A DNA stretch of 64,000 nucleotides, from assembly GCA_936440205.1 (NCBI GenBank), contig OW387147.1, positions 27,305,629 through 27,369,628 of the forward strand. The letters are read 5' to 3'. This DNA comes from Lepidonotus clava (Eukaryota; Annelida; Polychaeta; Phyllodocida; Polynoidae). Below the pieces are notes generated by a model that was not told the DNA's origin, searched no databases, and was given only the letters and a program-made list of their open reading frames with translations. The position numbers and the translations under genes were made by a program. Positions 12,956-25,450 of the stretch are shown here, piece after piece (position 1 is the stretch's first letter; each line of letters starts with the position of its first letter).

Positions 12956-15900
12956 TTAACCATTTTATCCCTCACATATTGCAAGTAAATGCAATGCGAT
13001 ATAAGATAAACAGAGCAATGCATCAGTAGCTAAACTGCGTGTTTACTTTACTGCTGTCTCAATCAGAAAGAGACATTTTCTATATCTGATAATTGAAAAC
13101 TACCCAGAAAAAGATTGCGTTATCTTCTCTAATCAAACATTCAGGGCGAACCACAAAGGAATGCCAACTCCCCAACCACCGAGGCAAAAACAATAGCGGA
13201 TTCTCGAGTTTCCTTCGCCGATTTGAGCGCACGCGATGGTGTCATAAAACATCAGCCTTCTTCCTGCACTTCGATCGGGTCTCCATCAATAATAGAATAC
13301 ACTTCTCCACATGGTTTGTCTCTCAACCACTGTTACGCGTGTAAATCTTCCTTTTACAAGACTGTCAGTCAGTGAGGAACGTGCAGTCTAAAGCATACGT
13401 TCCACAAGCGTGAACAACGTGCAGACAAAGGTTAATGATTAATGTTGCATGAGGCACACGGAAGTATACTATATCTAGAAATATCTTGTAAATCTTTTAG
13501 ATGATTGATTTGTTTATAACCTTGAATATCGTAATTTTGACCGCAGGTATGACAGCTTATGACGCACGCGAGTCTATAAATAGTAAACCATTACTTCTAG
13601 GTATAAACCAATTACAATGGAGCAAGTAACACAAACTCATCTCAATAGATCAACAGCAGCTTTTAATAATATTGTTGGACTTTTGCGCTACAGGTAGTTC
13701 TGCACTACCGAACTTGATTATAAAAGCCGAAATGCCAAACAAAGACAGAAAACACATTGATAGAAAGGTAGCAAATACCTTTATAAAGGGGTTCATTGGA
13801 AAAACCCTCTTCATTATATGTTAGACTAAGTTTACTGAGCAGACCTATCCCGGTGACTGAACCTCTATAAATTGATACACTGTGAAGTGTTCACTTCTAA
13901 CATAAGAGGAGAAGTTTTGAAATTACTTTTGAAATGTTCATCAAAGGAGAGCCGCACCCGTATATATTGCACACAGCAGAAGGATTCTTTAGAAGAAAAT
14001 ATCTCCGAAGTTATGAATGTTTCATAAATCAACTTCTTTCGCCAATATTATGGCAACCAAGACATGCAACATCATTGAGAATGTCATTCAGAGACGTTAA
14101 GATGTCTGTGAGAAAAAAAAACTGTCGCGCAGTAAATCTGCACTAGGGCTCTGTGGTTGCATGATAATAGAAGATTGCATGCGCTAGCAAATCTTAGATG
14201 AAGTCCAAAATAATTTCTACATCTCATTGGGTAAAGCTTGTCACAACACGAAATGTTTATCGAAATATGTGAGGAAACCAAATACCATATCAACATTAGG
14301 GGAATACTTGCCATACATGTAGACCTCAAAACAGGGCAAGAGATTCTTTCCTGCACTAAATCCTAGTAGAAACGACTAAGGAAAAACGACAAACAGCTAC
14401 ATACATTCGAACTATTTTGATCTAATCATGATTAAGTGGTCCTACCTGTTATTTCATCGGATGGACCATTAAGCTAAGATAATTATAAGATGTCTGCTTT
14501 ATTTAATTTTATCATTCTGACAGCGGATTGGATTGTTGCATGACCGTTGATAGCTGTACTTGTCGGAGAATACTATAGATACTTATAAAAAGCAATACAA
14601 CATGATAAAGATAAGCTTGGCTAAGATTCAGATCTAAAATATGGACGAAGAACCGTAGTGCTTAGAAACATTTGTGCCTGCTTGAACAGAAATGAGATTT
14701 GTCATTTTGAGTAAGGAGGGAAATAGAACAATCCACTTACGCCAGAGATCAATGGGATCTCTTTATCGACTTTAGATACTATCCAAAAGACATCATCTTT
14801 TACAAAACATTGTCCATCTTAATGATAAATATTATATGATATAACATATTATGTAAACCTAAATAAGTAGAGTTGAGTAGTGTTTTCAGGAGTTCAATTA
14901 ACATTTCTTGGCTGCGTTTGACTGTTCTAATGGGGCGCTGCATGCACTTTGCACCTTTGGTTAAGTACTGGTCAGTTGGGACAGTGGTCAGTGGGGACCC
15001 CTCAGTAGTAAAGCCCTTATTAGTCCACCAAAGGGGACCACTGGGCCGATCTGACCACACCATGGCTAACCATAAAGCAGGAGGGTCACAACGCAGGATG
15101 GAAATCTCACATGAGAGAGTCTCATTAGCCTGCAAGGGTGTTGGCAGACAGAATCCATTGAGGAGAGGATAAGAAAGGGTGGAGGAGATAGAGTGAGTGG
15201 GGGAAGAGGAGGTGAGGGGTGGTGGGGAATAAAGGGAGACTAGTGGTGATGGTGGTGTAGGTGGTATTGGAGTGGGGATGGGAGGTAGGGTATTGAATGC
15301 CCTCTCAATGGGTAAATGTCCTGATTGCCTCCAGGAATTGAACAGAGGTATTATATTGGACCATCAGGAGTGTGGATCACCCATTGAAAGCCTTTAATCA
15401 TCGCCTGGTACCCGCAAGGATCAACTAGATCATTAGATGATATGAAGTTTGCTCACGCTAAATTCCTACTTTTATGGCAGACTCTTTGAGTAGCGACAAG
15501 ATCTATATTATATGATTCAGTTAAAGGACTATCTGATAATAATTTTGTTTAGCATTACATTTTACATTGTATCACTATGAACAATAATCTGGCACGACTG
15601 ATACATGCATGGTTTATAAGCAGGTACTTCGGTATTTTATCACTCATACTACAACTAAAACTAGGCCTAATAACGTTGACATTATTTCCAAGACTGATAT
15701 CAAATTTCGTTAATTTTCAATTATTGGAAACATGATACCTTCTATGCCCTTTGGCTCCTTCGATCCAAGACAAATTTCTCTCCAGTCCAAATTGAATTTC
15801 TTTAATTTCGTCCTCCGGAGTATAGAGGGACTATGTCTTTGGCAATATGTTTTTTTTCTGTTCAGTACTTCACAGGGCTTTCCCCTGGGCCGTAACGCTG

Positions 15901-16670
15901 ATCTTTGACCATCCCCCTGCCGCTGTCCAACAGAAATGTGGGAGGCCTGGGGGGCTGGCACAAGTTCTACCGAGGAGCGCCTGTCATATATATGGACCGG
16001 GGCCAAGGGGGCAGCGTGTGACAGACAGAGTTTGATCCAGATCTATGGATCTCTAATTGTGAGTACTGGAGTGAGGGAGGAATACACAGATCTGACGGGG
16101 CCCAAATTGAATAACATCACAACAAATCGGATCCCAGAATGCTAGCGTCGATACATGGAACGGCGATCAATGTAATTGCATTGACTGCTTTCATATCGAA
16201 ACATATTTGTTTGGCGCGACGCAGACAAGCTGGATCGGGATTCTGTGGTGAGGCCTATAATTATGGGAGTACCACTGCGCAAAATGCTCTAGATAGCCTG
16301 AGGTAAAACTGGCCAAAATCAATTCGCCACGTCAGTCATTTTCTACCCTACGATCAATTTACCTGTATAGCCAGACACTGCAGATAGGTACTTCCAAATT
16401 GCGAGATCGTGTATATTTTCAAGATGGATAATTATGATAAGCCTGAACCATTTGCATGGTTAGATAACAGTACACACACCTTCCCTGTAAAGGGATTATT
16501 AATCACAACAATTAGTCAGTAATTAGCATTAAATACCAGCTTTTACTAGGTTAGATCATATCAGTAATGCCATAGATCTCTGTTATGTTAGCAAAGAAGA
16601 CCACATACCTTTATAGTGGTCAAAGGGGAACGCATTTCCTTCTGACGTCACCTAAGAAGAGAAGCATCTC
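12956..16670. other. non-coding stretch with a TATA-like site and a G-rich low-complexity patch
   Basis: A TATA box (CTATAAATAG) at about 13574 is followed at 13617 by an ATG that opens 25 codons ending at a tacag|gtagtt donor (13693/13694). No following exon is recognised, so this remains a candidate only. Bases 15175-15300 are G-rich low-complexity (ggtggtgatggtggtgtagg). A full CRE TGACGTCA is at 16643-16650. Confidence 0.35.
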
Positions 16671-16688
16671 GGGGGGGGGGGGGGGGGG
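16671..16688. repeat. G18 homopolymer
   Basis: Eighteen consecutive G residues. Such runs form slippage-prone or G-quadruplex DNA, and length calls in assemblies are unreliable here. Confidence 0.95.
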
Positions 16689-16710
16689 TTATATATCGAT
16701 CTATAACCTT

Positions 16711-16723
16711 TGACCTTTGACCT
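16711..16723. promoter_or_regulatory. DR1 nuclear-receptor element
   Basis: TGACCTTTGACCT is the exact complement of AGGTCAAAGGTCA, the ideal direct repeat with 1-bp spacing bound by HNF4, RXR heterodimers and COUP-TF. It is preceded by a further partial half-site (aacctt) and lies 23 bp after the G18 run. Confidence 0.5.
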
Positions 16724-18372
16724 ACAAAAGAGGCAGTATCCATGAGAGCAGGTGGCGTCTGGATGACCTCCTTAAACCCCTGGTCACCCTTACACCCATT
16801 CCCCCTTTGAGACCCTTTAACTCTTTAGCCCTTCTACAAAAAGCTGGACCTAATGGACTGTGGCATAATCTGTTGTAGATACCGAATATGCTGGGTTGTT
16901 GATAATAATAGTAATTTATTGAACCAAACGCAAATAGAAATTTTCCTAGAACTATATTTCTATTCACATTATATATATAATGTGTCTGTATCAAAAGATA
17001 CTCTATACCTGTGATATAATACTTTGTAACGTCTTGAAGATCAGACCATGTTTGAAAACGACAAATAAAATATTATCCCCAAAAAAATCCTAGAACTACC
17101 ACATCTACACAGTCGTATCAATATCGCTGTTGCCCATGGTGAAATAAACAAGTTAGAGAGATAAAATGTCTGTTAGTCCTATGTAAAGAAGAATTGCAGT
17201 AACTCAGCACCTGAAAGAGTGAAGAAGATGAAAGTGTACGTGAACTATAACCTTTCTTGCTAGATAACATGTATGAACAAAGGACGGCGAATTACCGCTT
17301 GGAAAGTTCGGCAGTCTATCGTGCACTTGTAAAGGCCATGATCCACGTTGCGATCACAGCCGTATTGTAAGGCAATTTCCGAAATCGGTTAGATAAATAA
17401 AAGTTATTGTACTGAAAGATGTAATTAGATATAAACTGTTGACTTATTACTATTACAAAGAGGAAGTTTTGATATGAAAAAAACATCTGAGTACGATTAA
17501 GAACTAAGCATAAGAGGAAATTCGATCGACATTTTGTTGCATCGTGGATCACTATAGCTATAGAATAAAGTAGTTTTAGTTAATGCGCCAGCCTGTCGGT
17601 GCCGTGAAGTATAACACAAGGATGGGTCTAACCTACCAATTTAATCGCCATGCCTAATAACTGACCAATAAATCTGCGCTCATTACAGACCCTGAGTAAT
17701 CTTTTTGAATAATTATGAAGAAAGTATAATGGCAGAAACTAAAAGCCTACCTAACCAAACGGCCAATCCACGTCAGGCATATTGCAGAGGATGGATTCCG
17801 ACACAGTACAGTGCCACCACAGCCACGGCTGTAGAAAAACGCCCTTCTCTACATCCACCTCCTGTGCCCACAGAGGACAAGTAAACCGATACGACACGGC
17901 CATAGCTGGGTCTCTGTTGTACGAAACAAGCATTTATATAAGCGACAATATTGAAATGCTGCTTGTCTCCTTTGCACCAAGCCAGACAACTGAATGGTAA
18001 CCTGTGTATGAAAACGAAACGTCTTCAGAAACTGTGTGACGCTTTAAAGGTACTGAAACAATAGACTGTGTTTACTGGAAAACTGCGTTAAGCCTATGGT
18101 ATAACAATGTCTGTCGCATTTATTTTTCACATTTTTGTTTTTGTCAGTCCAGTCGTTGTAGACGACGTCGATGTATTGTTCTCTTTTATGTGCCCAGCTT
18201 TCATATGATCCTCTGTGAATTCTCTGTGACAGGAGATATTTTCAGGAAATGGCTGTGCTCCCCTGAATGCTATGATTCCCAGACATTAGTTTTTTCTCTC
18301 TAGTGGACTGTACACTTCACAGGCTCATTATCTCTTGGATAGATTTTATCCCTCTCCCTCTTCCTCTTCCTA

Positions 18373-18373
<1 letters not shown>
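16724..18373. other. non-coding stretch with a stop-poor GC-richer island
   Basis: The island at about 17760-18000 is distinctly richer in G+C than its flanks and is open in frames on both strands, such as the + frame 17782-18000. None resembles a known protein. The remainder shows nothing. Confidence 0.35.

Positions 18374-18414
<41 letters not shown>
18374..18414. repeat. (AC)n microsatellite
   Basis: An uninterrupted run of about 20 AC units, following a pyrimidine-rich ctctcc/cttcct stretch. Confidence 0.97.
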
Positions 18415-18416
<2 letters not shown>

Positions 18417-18769
18417 TGATTGTAGCCAGACCTTTATATTCACACCTAGGTTCGGATTCTTCCTGAGAGTGAAATGGGTTTGTTTATTATAGTTTTTCGA
18501 TGAAATATGTGCAACGCATCTTTCCCAGGTTAGAACACATCATTCATAGTTCCTAAAATGTTCACACAACACCCGTTCGTTCTCACACCCATTAAGGACT
18601 AAGAAGTTCATACCTATTGATGATGAACCTCATTATTTCATCTTCTATGCATATCCAGTTTGACGACAGACTGGCTCAAGCAGAATACTAGGCAAATGTA
18701 CAGAAATAAACGAGCACTATATTTATGAGTTTTTTTCAGACAGTTTCTGACGGCAATCGAAAATCGTTC

Positions 18770-18985
18770 CTACTTCCGGTTCGACACGCCACCTAGTGAC
18801 CGTTCAGTTGACACGTCCTTGACCTTGGGAGGATGGTGTTTTCTGGTGTAAAATCGGCATTTACCAGGCTTGGCAAAAGGGCCCAGGAGGTCCCTTTTCC
18901 CTGAAGTAAAATCAACGCAATCTGCGTATTTCCTTTCGGCCATTACCTTAATGAAATTGTCGCCTGTGCCTGCCATCTTATTTAC
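18770..18985. promoter_or_regulatory. possible promoter/insulator island: ETS, CTCF-like, ERR-like and YY1-like motifs
   Basis: In order on the + strand: ACTTCCGGTTCG (ETS), CGCCACCTAGTGAC (close to the CTCF core, which is CACTAGGTGGCG on the other strand), TCCTTGACCTTGG (extended nuclear-receptor half-site, ERR-like) and GCCATCTTATT (YY1-type AAGATGGC on the minus strand). On the minus strand the YY1-type ATG opens MAGTGDNFIK and meets a gtaatg donor. This cluster resembles TATA-less animal promoters, but no gene is recognised. Confidence 0.35.
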
Positions 18986-20479
18986 GTGTCGCTGGAATTC
19001 TCTACCTTTTCTTTGGTGCCTGCAATCGTTAATTGACCACATTCCCACTGAAGTACTAACATTTCCTCGAGTGTTCCAATCTAATTACTTATGCCATTAT
19101 GATCAAAAAGAAAAAAAGTTGATGATGAATTCTTGAGCACAATATTATATATAAGAGCCAGTATTAATTTGTTATGGCTAGAAGATCGGGGAAATAGAAG
19201 GTAATAGCAATGATGGCAAGAATTATACCAAGCTCATTCGGGTCGAGATACACTAGCGATTAGTTGATTTTTTATATACAGAATTAACCGCGTTGTCATT
19301 AATCCACGATTCTATTCTTACTTTTGATCTACAACGTTTTGTTCTCATCATTAAATTATTTTATATGATATGGTTCTAAATGCCCACCATTTCCTCACTG
19401 TTTCAGCATGTAACACTATGATGTGCATCCCTTCCCTGCCACTGCCTCGGGTGTACCGGCATCCGACCGAGAGGTTTAACACCTTCCGTCAATATTTTGA
19501 TTGTTTAGCAGGTCAGGAAAGCGTTTTCTAAGAAACTGCGCTTTAATCTTGGCAAATTAAAGTTGGGGTCTGATCAAACATGAAGAAGGAAGCGTCAGCA
19601 ATGGCTGCTGTCCGACTAGGACACAAACCTTCATTACCACCGTATTTGCTCAGTCTCAGGCACCTGCCAGATTACGCTTCTTCTTTCCTCCAACTTTTAA
19701 AAGAAAGACATAACCATTTTAAAGACGACAAGGGGAAAAACTTGGTCATAACTGCATTTGTTAAAGTCTGCGTGCCACCAAGGACAAGGCAGATGTTGTA
19801 TTTGGTCTTGTCTTGGCTGGGTATCTGTCATTATAGTGGAGTAATGTAGAATAAGGTGCTACCCTGACAAAGATTTACATGGATTCAATTCAACCCTATG
19901 TACATTTTGTCCATGTGGAGAATACGTGGGTTTCAGACATTTGTGCACAATTATGAAACTATGAAACATCACATGATTTTGATTTGAAACTCCCAGTTCC
20001 ACGTTTGCACTGTATAAAACATTATACCAAAATATGGAGGCTGTGGAATTCAGGATAAGATTTGAAGTAAAATTACAGTGCTAAATAATTTGATAATTCT
20101 CAAATCTAGATTAAATATCCATTTTCTTTAATGTACTTGTCCAGACATGCTTCCAGTTTTCGCTGACACTTGCATAATAATATTGTTTTGCGTTCAATTA
20201 TGGCGACCATGCGTCTGTTATGTTTCTATATTGTACTCAACGGGAGTTATTTGTGCGTATGAATTATGACAAGTAAGTTCTATGTTTTCTTCCTTACGTG
20301 AACACACAATAGGTCTATTAAGAGTAAACCTTTGCCCTTTCACACCCAGATAACATGGTCTTTTCGGGAAACAAAAGATCGGGACACCTCGCTCATAGCT
20401 CTCATTGGTTCGGCCTAAGGGCAACCCCAATGTCCTGTTTGTCAGTCTGTAGCTGGTATTCCGCCTTCATACACTTCGG
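18986..20479. other. non-coding stretch, nothing recognised
   Basis: AT-rich with unremarkable short frames. An 89-codon + frame at 19580-19849 starts with ATG but has no family resemblance. Confidence 0.4.
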
Positions 20480-20690
20480 ACAATACAGACCGGCCGTTGC
20501 TGTTACACCCGCGGGGATCAGCGCAGGTTGCCCGAGGACATTGCGCATGCGTGACTAGGGTCAGGGCACAACGAGGCTGGATGTCTAGATGGTGTGACGT
20601 CATCATGTAACCGACCCATCGCGCATGTCCGCGGGAGTTAGCAATCGTGTATGCGAACAGTCTGTTCCGGCCTTGGGGGGTTCTGTCATA
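20480..20690. promoter_or_regulatory. CpG-rich promoter-like island with NRF1 and CRE motifs
   Basis: CpG density rises sharply. The island holds TTGCGCATGCGTG (NRF1-type palindrome), a full CRE TGACGTCA at 20595-20602, and repeated cgcgg/gcgc stretches. No TATA box or attached open frame is seen, so direction and target gene are unknown. Confidence 0.4.
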
Positions 20691-21286
20691 GAACTACTTT
20701 GAGGTAATTTCGGGGTATCAAAGCGTCAGAAATAGTTGTATATCTAGATACCACCCGTCGAATATACCTCAGCAATTATTGATATTATTTTCATGTTTCT
20801 CTTTTATTTGAATGACTTCTTTTAATAGTTTTATATGCAACCTGCCAAAAACCAGGCAAAGCAAGTGGCTCCTAGTCCATTTGCCCATTTACTATATACC
20901 CCAGGTATAGAGGGTATGCTACTTATGACAGCCAAGCAGAATCAAGGAGTAGCTAGTGTTCAGGCTGTATCCAAGAGCTGCCATAGGGTAAAATGATGAA
21001 TTTGATCACATAAATGAATGCTTTTATAAGTGTATGCTGAATTAAAAGTTAAAAGTAAGGGAATTTCTTTTTTCAAACTAGCAAGAGTACTACCAGCAAA
21101 AACGCGGTTTCTCCAAAATAACATGGGTTCTTCCATTAGGCATGTACACACATTTTCACAATTCTAAGGTGTATCCCCCCCCCCCTTGGGTTATGGAGGG
21201 CATCAGATTTATACAGCAACGTATGCATATTTTCAAAAATGTCTTACCACCCTCCTCCCCCCTTGACTTACTTAATGAAAGGTCTC
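20691..21286. other. non-coding stretch, nothing recognised
   Basis: AT-rich sequence with a C11 run around 21176. No feature supported. Confidence 0.4.
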
Positions 21287-21522
21287 TTAGATTCCCATGG
21301 AAAAACATTGTTTTCCAAAACATAAAAACATGTGTTTTCCCTTAGAACAGAGTGTTTCCTCATGGGAAAATCACGTGAAAAACAGGGGTTTTCAGGAAAG
21401 CAAGTTTTTTTTCTTGTCAGGAAAACAGGTTTTTCCAGTTAGGAACCAGGTTTTTCTGGTCGGGAAACAGAGTTTTCTGGTCGGGAAACAGGGATTTCCG
21501 GTCAGGAAACATTGTTTCTTAA
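21287..21522. repeat. 21-bp-period minisatellite
   Basis: Degenerate units of the type ggtcgggaaacagggttttct repeat with a 21-bp period, and the last five units are the clearest. Because 21 is a multiple of three, one + frame stays open across the array and reads as heptapeptides such as QVFPVRN, QVFLVGK, QSFLVGK and QGFPVRK. The open frame follows from the repeat period and I do not call it a gene. Confidence 0.8.
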
Positions 21523-23370
21523 GTTTACTCATTCAGCTTGCCATACAAGTTACATTTTCAAAACCCGCATGAGATGTGATGTATATGAGCATATTGAATG
21601 GCCATGATGTCAGCATCATTGACCAGGAGAAAGAACCAGTTGATCCGTAACCTAGTGCCTTACATCCTGACCCCAATTTCTTCTCATAGAAAACCTGAGA
21701 TCCGGTGTCATGTTAACCCCCATAAGGTTCCTCCCACCTTTGTTCATTTATTCGGTCAGAGCTAATAGAAAAGCCTGCACTTGGTGTTGTGTTCCTGGCA
21801 AGACCTGTTTACTCCTGGACCAGGACAAGGTAAGGCTGGGCTGACAGGTATATGGGGCCACTTAGGATGGTGCCGCCTCCCCACCGCCGCACTCAATGGC
21901 TAATTGAGATGGCTAGCTGCAGGCGATGAATGAATGAAACATTTATTAAAGCGGGGAGGGGGGCAAGATCGAACGATGGGACACACGCACAAACACACCC
22001 ACTCACAGCATGCCAGGCCAACCAGCCTGTGAGCTGCTCACAGCACACAAAAGCCTCAAAAACACACACAAAGGGCAGATTGATCACATTAATAGTGTTC
22101 CTTGTGCAACACATTCACAAAAAGAACACCCCACCCATCTCATGGTTGTCATAACAGAAATGAAAGATAAAAACTCCCAATGATCTAGCAGCGTGCTGTG
22201 GCGAGTCGCCCGAGAGGTTATAATTAGTTTGCTGGGGAGTCCTTTGTATTAGCTCAATGCTAGGGTTGTGAGCAGACCACCTGTTCAGCCGGCGGCGCTC
22301 CCCCAACAAGTGGTCGAGCAATTGGTGAGCAGTTGGTAGGAGCACTGAGTGATAGAGATTCTACACTGAGCTGATCCCCGTCGCTTTTACAAATACTTGT
22401 CGCCTGGTTCGGAGGTTTGAGCAGGGCTCAGCCATGTCAAAGACCAATGTATACCTTGCATTGATTCAGTTGTCAAGAATGTGGTGGCAAACAGAAGCCT
22501 TGCTGATCCAACGGGCTATGCAAACCGAAACTATCAATACGTATTGATGGGTAAGGAAACAATTAACAGACGGACTGTGTCATGTAACCCACTAGCACTG
22601 GCCATGATGTTTGGTGTGGGGTGATCTATGGTTCAGGTCCATTCTGTACAAAGTTACGGGGGCTAAGGTAACTGTATTAATTACTGAGCAGTCCAGTTTG
22701 ATGATATAGGGTGTTATCATATTTATCTATACTTTGCAACGTAATTTACTATCGTGGTATAGCTTGAATCTGGTTTTATTGCATATTTCTAAACTAATAT
22801 ACCGAATGACTCTCAATTAATTGGAGTAATAAAAAATGAACGCATCTTTTCCATTTCGAAATGAATGAGGTTAGGAATAGTGCTTTCATCTTCAGACAAT
22901 TACGAGCGGTTGATGAGGAGCTATAGTCAAACGAGAGAAGGAGCAGTTGCTCTTAAATCCTGAAATCATGATGTGAAGAGCATTTGTGGAGTGCCATGGT
23001 GAAGGGCACTGAGGCCCCCCTCGACCTTTCTTTGTCCCTCCCCGGCCCCTTCATTGGCTACTGACCTAAGTGACTCAGCTATACGGAAGTTTCTGTCCGC
23101 CTAATCATACCATATAACTAGAGATAGTTAATCTTTCCCCAATGGGTTGGGTGTATATTCTGTATGTGTGTCTTTTCCGGTATTTACACCATCTCTATAC
23201 CATCCATCCTATTGCTTAACTTACCAACCAGACCCAACCCTCACTTCCCCTTGCACTCCGTCCGCCTGCTCCCGCCCCCTCCCTGTGCCGTTCACCAATC
23301 CGCCATTGCCCATAGATCCCCAGCCTCATACCATTAGTCTTGTGGCTCACCCCAACGAGTCTGTTTTGTT
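21523..23370. other. non-coding stretch, nothing recognised
   Basis: Includes a CA-rich patch around 21980-22130 and proline-rich open translation around 23150-23370 caused by C-rich composition. No splice-bounded exon or family match. Confidence 0.4.
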
Positions 23371-23377
23371 TCCCCAG

Positions 23378-23460
23378 CCAATGAACACAACAGCAAAAGG
23401 CCAGGCGGGATGGGGGCCGGGTTATAAATGCGCAACAACAAGAGTATCACAGTACCACGG
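23378..23460 (+). promoter_or_regulatory. CCAAT/TATA promoter at the edge of a CpG island
   Basis: A CCAAT box (AGCCAATGAA, core 23378-23382) is followed 45 bp later by TATAAAT (23423-23429), which is embedded in G+C-rich sequence. Transcription would be expected from about 23450-23455. Downstream to about 24000 the DNA is strongly CpG-rich. It includes two CGAGCAGCTCG palindromes near 23520-23565 and a roughly 33-bp repeat (cccaagacccatttgaagacg and relatives) near 23837-23915. I see no coding exon I can defend. A non-coding first exon is possible. Confidence 0.5.
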
Positions 23461-24185
23461 CGGGCGGTGTAAACAGCCTCTCGCGGCCCTAAGTCCCCGC
23501 GACTCCCGCCCCGCGCCGGCGAGCAGCTCGCGCCCTAAGCCCGGCACGCGCCGAGCAGCTCGCCGCGACACAGAAAGTCCATTAGGCGCCAACTATCAAT
23601 TAAATAGCTACCTTCGTGATGGCCCCCTACCACCTTCAGCGCCTCCGACATCGCCTATCTCCGCCTATGGTGACGGCCGGGGTCACTAATAAACGCGATC
23701 GGGTTTTGGCGCCGATTGCGAGCAACTGGGATCTGCTCGGTGAATGACCTACAGGTAGCAGAGGGAGCAGGTTAATTGGCCTGGGTTTTGTGACCCATCT
23801 TCGCTAGGTGCCTCCGGGCGTGGAGAGCGTCGTTCCCAAGACCCATTTGAAGACGCAGAGGTCGCCCTCAAGGCTCACTTGAAGACGGAGTGGTGGCCCC
23901 CAAGGCCCACTCGAGGGAGTCGCTCTACGCTGGGAGGGGGTGGCCCAAAGGGTCCTATCGTGAGCTGCTCTCTGACTCAGATGGGTGTACTACCCTAGGG
24001 TGTCCCCATTGATGACTCAATCTCAAAGACTTTTTGTGAGGGGCAGCATTTTGTGCTGATTTATCAAGATTATGTGGAATTGTATCAGTTTGTACCGTCC
24101 TTCTAGCATACATAGTCAGATAGAAAGATGCACTGGCTTCGTTATGATAATTTCGAACATAGAATAAAAGGTATGCTAGTTAAAT
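23461..24185 (+). other. CpG-rich region downstream of the TATA box; possible non-coding exon
   Basis: Contains the palindromes and imperfect repeat noted for the promoter. A 180-codon frame covers the preceding C-rich DNA, the TATA box and the island's start. It begins at TTG and crosses the promoter, so it is not credible as a protein. Confidence 0.3.
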
Positions 24186-24235
24186 ACTTATGTAAATCTG
24201 TGAATAAATTACTTATGTAAATCTGTGAATAAATT
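24186..24235. repeat. 25-bp tandem duplication
   Basis: acttatgtaaatctgtgaat plus aaatt occurs twice head-to-tail without a mismatch, indicating a recent slippage duplication. Confidence 0.9.
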
Positions 24236-25387
24236 ACAGTTCCCAATGTTCAGAGCCTATATTTTAGTTTTATATTTTCTTTTAAACAGTCTCTGTCGGT
24301 TTCACTGCGCCCCTACTTTAATTGTAGGGACTCAGAGCCGCAAATTTCAGATTGTGGTTATTTTGTAAATGGTCATTTCAATATCATTTGACTTAAATGA
24401 GCCCATGTCTGTAGGGATAAAGACCTACTTTACCATGATCTTGAAGAAACTGGTCATGTAAACTACCTCATGCATCTAATTACGATAGGTAATGAAGATG
24501 ACATGTTTACAGCAGTTGCCTCAGTTATTAGACGAAAAATATCGGCTTTCTGAAAAAAAAAGCTACCAATAGAGCTAACAACAATTCTATATTCAGTTTT
24601 AATGCAGCTTTATATTCCCAGTTTTTCGTATTCAATTTCAGACTCAGACCTGAGTGAATGGTCCACTGGTAGCAATGGTTTTGTGGTGGTTCCCCATCTA
24701 GTACATTCAGACAGGCCTGGAGCAGTAACCCTCACAGGTCTCATCGCCACAGGTCTATGTTTAGAGCAGGTCGCCCCTGAGACCAACTTGTGAATTGCTT
24801 CAGGGCGTCAGACCCTGGAGGTGCGGGACACCTGAGGGAGGTACTCAACGCCACATGAAGATCCCATTACAGCCAATGAGACTGACCGGAACGAGGTAGT
24901 TTTCAAACGAAACTGGCTTGGATCATATCTTGGCGTGGTGGGAGTGTGGGGTAACTTAATGTTTGCGGTTTTGGGGTTTCCTGGTTGGGATGACAATTAA
25001 TTATAACGTACATGTATACGCCGATGACTATTTTGCTATTCAGCAAACTCGCAAAGGTTCTTAAACCACTAATTTTATTGATCCAATTTAGATATCACAT
25101 GCAATGACCAGCATTTTCTTTATGGGCATTTGGAAGAATGTAAGAATGTCATAAGCCATAAAGACAAATCTTGAAAATTTCCATTACCAAAATGAGTACT
25201 TAATTCATTAAAAATTAATAAGCCTGCTGTTCCATAATTTGCTTCAAAACAAAACTATTTGACCATAACTAAATTCGTAAGGTGGTGGAAAATTATCGTC
25301 GTGTTCTTTGATTAATTGATGCGCTCAAAACATAGGTCAAAAACTCTGACTTGACCAAAACAAAACAAAAAAATTATCACGCGTCTT
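24236..25387. other. non-coding stretch, nothing recognised
   Basis: Short frames only. Confidence 0.4.
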
Positions 25388-25450
25388 TAAATTGATTCAT
25401 TTTGGTCTTTTGATTATAGTATAATCAAGACACCAAAATGACTCAATTTA
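25388..25450. repeat. 63-nt near-perfect hairpin
   Basis: Two 31-nt arms starting TAAATTGA and separated by one base pair together with its centre (gt region) match at 28 of 31 positions. The shared core is TCATTTTGGT and TTGATTATA. The loop is too tight for a standard microRNA precursor. It may be a tiny foldback element. Confidence 0.75.

Noticed and set aside
23147-23689. 180-codon proline-rich open frame
   Set aside because: It starts at TTG, is explained by C-rich composition, and runs across a CCAAT/TATA promoter into a CpG island.
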